From Candidatus Bathyarchaeota archaeon (GTDB taxonomy: Archaea; Thermoproteota; Bathyarchaeia; Bathyarchaeales; B26-1): a DNA stretch of 18,817 bases. The translations under genes were made by a program, and so were the position numbers. Shown here piece after piece: positions 14,578-18,817 of this stretch. The stretch is taken from NCBI GenBank assembly GCA_018396795.1, contig JAGTRH010000004.1:1-18817 (forward strand), in the 5' to 3' direction. The notes under the pieces are model-generated. The model was not told the origin of the DNA. It ran no database searches and was given only the letters and a program-made list of their open reading frames with translations. Each line of letters starts with the position of its first letter. Position 1 is the stretch's first letter.

Positions 14578-15840
14578 ATGGGTATGGGCTCTGAAAATAA
14601 GAAAGAGAAAAAAGAGGAAATAGGCGCGCTGATAAAAATCGGTCCAAAACTTTTAGAACTACTGAGTAAACTCGGCGAGGTAGAGCTTGAGGATGTCGAA
14701 ATACATGCGGAAGAACTTGAGATATTTATTCCAACGCTTGTCCCCTCAGCAATACCAATTCAGCCATCTCTCCCGGCGGTTGCTCCACCAAGGGCGCTAC
14801 CAGAAAAACCAGTTGAAATATTGAAAGCCGAGTTTAAACCTCCAGTCCAAGCATATCCCGGGAAAATAATTGAAGTTAAACTTGGCGCAAATAGGTCTGA
14901 GGGTGGTTCGAGAGGGAAGGTTGTGAAAGTTGGAGGAGAGTCCGCTCCATCATTCTACCTCTTTGAGGAGGTTCCACCTAACCCCCCGGCAATCTCAGCT
15001 GACGTATTTGATATGGAGGTAAGTCTGCCAAGAGCTTTAAAAGTGCATGTTCAGGATGTTATAGGCGACCCCGCTGCTTGGGCTAAACTTGCCGTTGAAA
15101 AGTTTGGTGCAGATATGGTTACAGTTCATCTTATTAGTACTGATCCGCTCATTAAGAATACCCCACCGTCAGATGCTGCGAAAACAATTGAGAATGTTCT
15201 TCAGGCGGTTGACGTTCCAGTAATCGTTGGCGGGTGTGGTGACCCGAAGAAAGACGCTGAGGTATTTAAGAGGGTTGCTGAAGTTGCGCATGGAGAGAGA
15301 GTTATGCTAAGTTCGGTTACACTTGATATGGCTGATGCCGGCGTTTTAGGCGAGGTTGCTAGCGCCGCTAGGGAGCATAATCATGTCGTGTTGGCGTTTA
15401 CAGCTATGGAGCTAAATAGAGCTAAGGAGTTAAACAGGAGACTTTACGAGTATCTGCCAAGAGATAGTATTGTAATGGACTTGACAACGGCGGCTTTAGG
15501 CTACGGCATAGAATACTCGTACACAATTCACGAGAGGGCTAGGCTTGCGGCATTAGGAGGCGATATAGAGCTGCAGCATCCAACATCCTCAGGGTCAACA
15601 AACGCGTGGGCGGCCAGAGAGGCTTGGATGAAGCTTGGCCCTGAATGGGAGCCAAGGGAGATGAGGGGTCCATTATGGGAGACGATAACCGCGTTAACAT
15701 TACTTCTAGCTGGTGTAGATATGTTTATGATGATGCATCCAGCCGCAATTCACACTGTTAAAGAAGTAGTCAACAATATGCTAAGTCGAGGAAAATTTAA
15801 GCCAGAGGATATAGCTGATTGGGTCACTATTAGAATATAG
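14578..15840 (+). CDS. cdhD: CO dehydrogenase/acetyl-CoA synthase delta subunit (corrinoid protein small subunit)
   Basis: This 420-residue protein is the smaller subunit of the corrinoid iron-sulfur protein, which carries the methyl group between tetrahydropterin and the A-cluster. After an N-terminal module of about 60 residues and a Pro-rich linker, it has a TIM-barrel domain with DPAAWAKLAVEKFGADMVTVHL, PVIVGGCGDPKKDAE, VMLSSVTLDMADAG and the family signature LQHPTSSGSTNAWAAREAWM. The N-terminal segment VELEDVEIHAEELEIFI aligns with the basic tail of CdhC but is strongly acidic. The ATG start follows the cdhC stop by one base and has AAGGAG 6 bases before. Its partner, the gamma subunit, is encoded next. 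Confidence 0.93.
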   Translation: MGMGSENKKEKKEEIGALIKIGPKLLELLSKLGEVELEDVEIHAEELEIFIPTLVPSAIPIQPSLPAVAPPRALPEKPVEILKAEFKPPVQAYPGKIIEVKLGANRSEGGSRGKVVKVGGESAPSFYLFEEVPPNPPAISADVFDMEVSLPRALKVHVQDVIGDPAAWAKLAVEKFGADMVTVHLISTDPLIKNTPPSDAAKTIENVLQAVDVPVIVGGCGDPKKDAEVFKRVAEVAHGERVMLSSVTLDMADAGVLGEVASAAREHNHVVLAFTAMELNRAKELNRRLYEYLPRDSIVMDLTTAALGYGIEYSYTIHERARLAALGGDIELQHPTSSGSTNAWAAREAWMKLGPEWEPREMRGPLWETITALTLLLAGVDMFMMMHPAAIHTVKEVVNNMLSRGKFKPEDIADWVTIRI

Positions 15841-15845
15841 CCTCT

Positions 15846-15858
15846 AGTAGGTCCTACT
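15846..15858. repeat. 13-base inverted repeat between cdhD and cdhE
   Basis: AGTAGG-T-CCTACT is a perfect inverted repeat in the 41-base gap between the delta and gamma genes, followed by TTT. It is too short for a strong hairpin (4 bp with a 5-base loop). It could mark an RNA processing site or a protein site, or be chance. Confidence 0.25.
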
Positions 15859-15881
15859 TTAATGTATGGAGGTTTAGGTTA

Positions 15882-17318
15882 TTGGGTGAGAAAGAAATCA
15901 AAAAGAGTATTAGGGAGCTAAGCCCGCTGGACATTTACATGCTTCTCCCAAGAACAAACTGCGGTAAATGTGGCGAAAAGAACTGTATGGCTTTCGCAAC
16001 TAAAGTTGTCAACAGGGAGGTTCCAATAGAACAGTGCGCCCCTCTTATTGAAGAGGATAAGTATAAAAGCGAATATACTAGGTTAAGAGAGATTTTAGCA
16101 CCGGCCGTTAAAGAAATTGTTATCGGCGTAGGAGAAAACGCTGTTAAGGTTGGCGGTAAACTCGTAATGTATAGACATGAATTCACGTATTATAATCCGA
16201 CACCAATAGCGATCGATGTAACCGATGAAATGCCGGAAAACGAGATTCTGGAGCGCGTTAGGGGCGTTGAAAGCTTTACATATAACTATATTGGGCGAAC
16301 ACTGAAGCTCGACATGATAGCGATTAGATCGACATCAAATAATCCAGATAAATTTAAGTCAGCTGTAGAAATCGTTGCAAAAACAACCAAATTGCCACTA
16401 ATATTATGTACATTTAATCCCGAAGTTATGAAGGCAGCCTTAGAACTGGTTTATGAGCGCAGGCCGTTAATATATGCTGCAACGGAACGCAATTGGAAGC
16501 AGATGGCTGAGCTAGCACTCATGTACAACTGCCCACTGACAGTCTTCGCCCAAAATAATATTGAACTTCTGAAATCTCTAGTGAAGACGCTCTTAGAATA
16601 CGGCGTTGAGGACTTACTTCTTGATCCAGGAACATTTCCTGAAAACGGGCTTTCGGAGACTATTACTAATTTTACTATGATACGAAGGAGTGCATGTAAA
16701 GGCGATGATAGGCTTCTCGGATATCCATTGGTTGGTGTACCTATGACAGTATGGCTTAGAAGAGATGCCCCAAAGGAGGTTCTTCAATGGAAGGAAGCTT
16801 GCTTAGCCGCTTTACTCATGGCTAGATACGCGGATCTACTCATAATGCATAGCCTTGAGGGTTGGGTTCTTTTACCAAATGTTGTCCTAAGGTTCAATTT
16901 ATATACTGATCCAAGGAAACCAGTTTCAGTCGAGCCCGGCCTAAAAATATTCGGCAATCCAAACGAGGGTTCACCAGTAATGTTTACAACAAACTATGCG
17001 TTAACATACTTCACAGTTGAGTCGGATATTAAATCCGCAAACATAGACTGCTACTTAATAGTTGTTGATACTGGCGGAATAAGCGTTGAGAGTTCTGTTG
17101 CTGGAAGAATATTGACAGCGCAAACTGTTGCAGATGCGATTAAGAAATCGGGTATAGAGGAGAAAGTTAAGCATAGATATCTAATTATACCTGGATTAGC
17201 CGCAAGACTAAGTGGCGAAATAGAAGAGTTGAGCGGTTGGCGTGTCTTAGTTGGTCCCAGAGATTCCTCAGGCATACCCGCGTTCCTTAAGGATAAGTGG
17301 CCGCCAAAAGAAACGTAA
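15882..17318 (+). CDS. cdhE: CO dehydrogenase/acetyl-CoA synthase gamma subunit (corrinoid iron-sulfur protein large subunit)
   Basis: This 478-residue protein is the large corrinoid iron-sulfur subunit. Its N-terminal 4Fe-4S motif is C27-x2-C30-x4-C35-x16-C52, the standard arrangement that keeps the cobalt in the Co(I) state. A TIM barrel follows (DMIAIRSTSNNPDKFKSAVE, LLLDPGTF), and a C-terminal cobalamin-binding domain contains FTTNYALTYFTVESDI and DTGGISVESSVAG. It accepts the methyl group from methyl-tetrahydropterin and passes it to the A-cluster in CdhC. The start is TTG with GGAGGT 8 bases before. A 35-base, pyrimidine-rich gap separates it from the first CooC-like gene. Confidence 0.94.
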   Translation: MGEKEIKKSIRELSPLDIYMLLPRTNCGKCGEKNCMAFATKVVNREVPIEQCAPLIEEDKYKSEYTRLREILAPAVKEIVIGVGENAVKVGGKLVMYRHEFTYYNPTPIAIDVTDEMPENEILERVRGVESFTYNYIGRTLKLDMIAIRSTSNNPDKFKSAVEIVAKTTKLPLILCTFNPEVMKAALELVYERRPLIYAATERNWKQMAELALMYNCPLTVFAQNNIELLKSLVKTLLEYGVEDLLLDPGTFPENGLSETITNFTMIRRSACKGDDRLLGYPLVGVPMTVWLRRDAPKEVLQWKEACLAALLMARYADLLIMHSLEGWVLLPNVVLRFNLYTDPRKPVSVEPGLKIFGNPNEGSPVMFTTNYALTYFTVESDIKSANIDCYLIVVDTGGISVESSVAGRILTAQTVADAIKKSGIEEKVKHRYLIIPGLAARLSGEIEELSGWRVLVGPRDSSGIPAFLKDKWPPKET

Positions 17319-17321
17319 TAT

Positions 17322-17346
17322 TTAATTTCCACTCCCTCTTTTCTTA
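17322..17346 (+). other. Pyrimidine-rich spacer after cdhE
   Basis: The gap between cdhE and the first cooC-like gene contains a run dominated by T and C (TTTCCACTCCCTCTTTTCTT). Archaeal intrinsic termination often uses T-rich tracts, so partial termination that lowers maturation-gene expression relative to the structural genes is possible. No hairpin is visible. Confidence 0.25.
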
Positions 17347-17353
17347 GAAGAGA

Positions 17354-18121
17354 TTGGAATTGAAGTTAATAGTCTCGATGGGTAGAGGCGGAACTGGTAA
17401 AACTAGCTTTGTCGCGCTTATGGCAAAATATTTTATCAAGACTAGTAAAACCCCTATTCTCTTAATTGACGCGGATCCGGATCAAAGTTTAGCTGATGCT
17501 TTGGGTGTAGATTTTGAAGGCGAGGGCAGGAAGACTATATCTGAGCTTATAGCTGAGACTTTTCTCGAGAGTGGCGGAACAATGGTTGGCGTACCGCCAT
17601 CTGAGAGAATAGAAAGCAAGATTTGGGAAAGAGGTCTATATGAGGGCGAAAGTTTTGATCTAATAGCAATAGGTCCAAAATGGATTGAGGGGTGCTACTG
17701 TCTACCAAATGAGGCCTTGAAAGGCGCCATGAAGAAAATAACAAAGGCTTATAAAAATGTCATCATCGACACCCCAGCTGGATTAGAGCATTTGAATAGA
17801 CGGATAACATCCAATGTAAATGATATATTTGATTTAATAGATCCATCAAAGAAATCGTTTGAACACGTCGCCAGAGCATACAGAATATCTAAGGAAGTTA
17901 ATATAAAATTCGATAACTTTTATGTTATTGGCGGCTATAGGTTCCCCGAAAAATTGGGAAGCGATGTTGAGAGGAGACTGGGCCTTAAATTTCTAGGAAA
18001 AATACAATACGATGAGAATGTCGAGAGGTTCATACTCTCCGGAAGATCTCTCCTTGATATTCCGGAAGATTCGCCTGCATACTGTTCGGTTAAGGAAATA
18101 ATGGGTAGGGCTGGATATTAA
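17354..18121 (+). CDS. cooC: CooC-like nickel-insertion ATPase, copy 1
   Basis: This 255-residue MinD/ArsA-type ATPase is probably the maturation factor that loads nickel into CODH. The deviant Walker A loop is GRGGTGKT (residues 10-17), the switch regions are LLIDADPDQSL (37-47) and VIIDTPAG, and a C-x-C pair lies at C114 and C116 (IEGCYCLPN), where CooC dimers bind Ni or Zn. The usual signature lysine of the deviant loop (GKGG) is Arg here, unlike the second copy downstream. Position right after cdhE supports a CODH role. The start is TTG 17354; a second TTG at 17360 is possible, and the ribosome binding site is weak (AGAAGAG). Its stop overlaps a small ATG frame (TAATG). Confidence 0.85.
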   Translation: MELKLIVSMGRGGTGKTSFVALMAKYFIKTSKTPILLIDADPDQSLADALGVDFEGEGRKTISELIAETFLESGGTMVGVPPSERIESKIWERGLYEGESFDLIAIGPKWIEGCYCLPNEALKGAMKKITKAYKNVIIDTPAGLEHLNRRITSNVNDIFDLIDPSKKSFEHVARAYRISKEVNIKFDNFYVIGGYRFPEKLGSDVERRLGLKFLGKIQYDENVERFILSGRSLLDIPEDSPAYCSVKEIMGRAGY

Positions 18122-18122
18122 T

Positions 18123-18128
18123 GGAGGT
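18123..18128 (+). promoter_or_regulatory. Ribosome binding site without a conventional start codon
   Basis: GGAGGT follows the cooC stop. No ATG, GTG or TTG lies at normal distance downstream; ATT 18134 is 5 bases away and in frame with the ferredoxin-like gene. It also lies inside the 20-codon frame that starts at ATG 18121. Confidence 0.4.
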
Positions 18129-18133
18129 TTTAA

Positions 18134-18592
18134 ATTCAAAAGATTACTTTCAATCCACTGCTGGCGTGTCAGGTAATGAATGAATCAAAAGGTATTGACA
18201 TATTTCAACTGCTTTATGAGAATACTAAGAGAAAAAGGGAGCGCAGATCTGATCTCCTGAAATCTCTTGGTATAAAAGAATATTTTAGTGAGGGAAGTGT
18301 GAAGATTAACGATAGAATATGCCAAGGTATAGAATGCAAACTCTGTATTAAAGCTTGTCCAACAAAAGCCTTATACTGGGGCTACGGCCAAGTAAATATA
18401 GTTGAAGATCTATGCGTATATTGTGCAGCATGCGTTCTTAGCTGCATAGTTGATGATTGCATTAAAGTATCTAGAAAACGGCAAGCTGGAAAGATTGAGT
18501 CCTTTAGCAAACCTAAAGAGGCTGCTAAGCTTCTTCAATCAATAAGTTCAAAGAGGCGAATCACTCTGGTGAATCGCGTATTTCAGCGGTAA
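18134..18592 (+). CDS. Dicluster 4Fe-4S ferredoxin-like protein (start uncertain)
   Basis: The protein binds two 4Fe-4S clusters through C-x4-C-x2-C-x3-CP (CQGIECKLCIKACP) and C-x2-C-x2-C-x3-C (CVYCAACVLSC), after a basic N-terminal helix rich in K and R. It probably passes electrons to or from the CODH complex or its maturation machinery, since it lies between two CooC-like ATPases. The first conventional start is ATG 18176 (138 residues), but only a weak AGGT lies right before it. A strong GGAGGT at 18123-18128 instead points to ATT 18134 in the same frame, directly after a stop codon, which would add 14 residues (IQKITFNPLLACQV). I give the longer form, with ATG 18176 as the conservative alternative. 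Confidence 0.6.
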   Translation: MQKITFNPLLACQVMNESKGIDIFQLLYENTKRKRERRSDLLKSLGIKEYFSEGSVKINDRICQGIECKLCIKACPTKALYWGYGQVNIVEDLCVYCAACVLSCIVDDCIKVSRKRQAGKIESFSKPKEAAKLLQSISSKRRITLVNRVFQR

Positions 18593-18626
18593 GACTATGA
18601 GACATACCTGATGATGGTGAGTGTAT

Positions 18627-18817
18627 TTGAGAATCGCTGTTGCCGGAAAAGGTGGCGTGGGAAAGACCCTAATTGCCGGAACACTAGCGCGTTTCTATGC
18701 ACGTGAAGGTTACAACGTACTAGCCGTTGACGCTGACCCAGCTATGAACCTAGCCTATATCCTCGGCATTCCGCCAGAGGTTTCCTCAAGAATTGTGCCG
18801 CTAGCTGAGAACTCCTC
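18627..18817 (+). CDS. cooC: CooC-like ATPase, copy 2 (3' end outside window)
   Basis: Only the first 63 residues are visible. They begin LRIAVAGKGGVGKTLIAGTL, with the canonical deviant Walker A GKGGVGKT, and continue with VLAVDADPAMNLAYILGIP, the switch I region typical of CooC-type ATPases. The start is TTG 18627, with GGTGA (18616-18620) 6 bases before. It lies 34 bases after the ferredoxin-like gene and is probably in the same operon. The C-x-C metal-binding pair that would confirm CooC lies beyond the window. A role in nickel insertion into the CODH C-cluster or the A-cluster is inferred from context. Confidence 0.8.
   Translation, partial: MRIAVAGKGGVGKTLIAGTLARFYAREGYNVLAVDADPAMNLAYILGIPPEVSSRIVPLAENS

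Noticed and set aside
14075..14647. 190-codon minus-strand open frame opposite cdhC/cdhD
   Set aside because: It is fully covered by two well-supported genes on the other strand and has no recognisable motif; it is a shadow of their codon pattern.

Overview
The window looks like a piece of an uncultured archaeal chromosome, most likely a Thermoproteota lineage such as Bathyarchaeia. The evidence is an archaeal-type five-subunit CO dehydrogenase/acetyl-CoA synthase (CODH/ACS, cdhABCDE), an AK6/Fap7-type adenylate kinase, AT-rich TATA-like boxes upstream of genes, strong GGAGGTGA-type ribosome binding sites and frequent TTG/GTG starts. The lineage is inferred from gene content; no rRNA or other phylogenetic marker is present. 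No tRNA, rRNA, insertion sequence or CRISPR array was seen, and no gene-free stretch exceeds 300 bases.

Left part (1-5544). The window opens inside an AK6-type kinase gene. It ends tail-to-tail with a small Mrr-like nuclease gene, and one CTAG supplies both stop codons. The nuclease follows a UPF0104-type membrane protein gene on the minus strand. A divergent promoter region leads to a HAD-family phosphatase. A three-gene ABC-2 exporter (one ATPase, two paralogous permeases) follows, tightly packed and with its own promoter-like region.

Middle (5545-10071). A QueT-type transporter on the minus strand has a GC-rich structured leader. That leader carries a perfect 8-base complement of the gene's Shine-Dalgarno sequence, so it is a candidate translational switch. 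Divergent to it are a small coiled-coil protein and a membrane-anchored surface protein with three repeats of about 100 residues, each with a C-x-W-x-W motif. Next comes a divergent pair: a ribulose-phosphate 3-epimerase-like protein (minus) and a xylulokinase (plus). Together they would link D-xylulose to ribulose 5-phosphate.

Right part (10072-18817). A 41-bp imperfect palindrome and a 12-bp-stem hairpin precede a long CODH/ACS operon: cdhA-cdhB-cdhC-cdhD-cdhE, a CooC-like nickel-insertion ATPase, a dicluster ferredoxin, and a second CooC-like ATPase cut by the window end. The five subunits form the carbonyl branch of the archaeal Wood-Ljungdahl pathway: CO2 is reduced to CO, a methyl group is delivered on a corrinoid protein, and acetyl-CoA is made or cleaved. 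The visible metal-ligand cysteines and histidines are intact, so the complex is predicted to be functional. The CooC-ferredoxin-CooC tail probably serves metallocentre maturation and electron supply.
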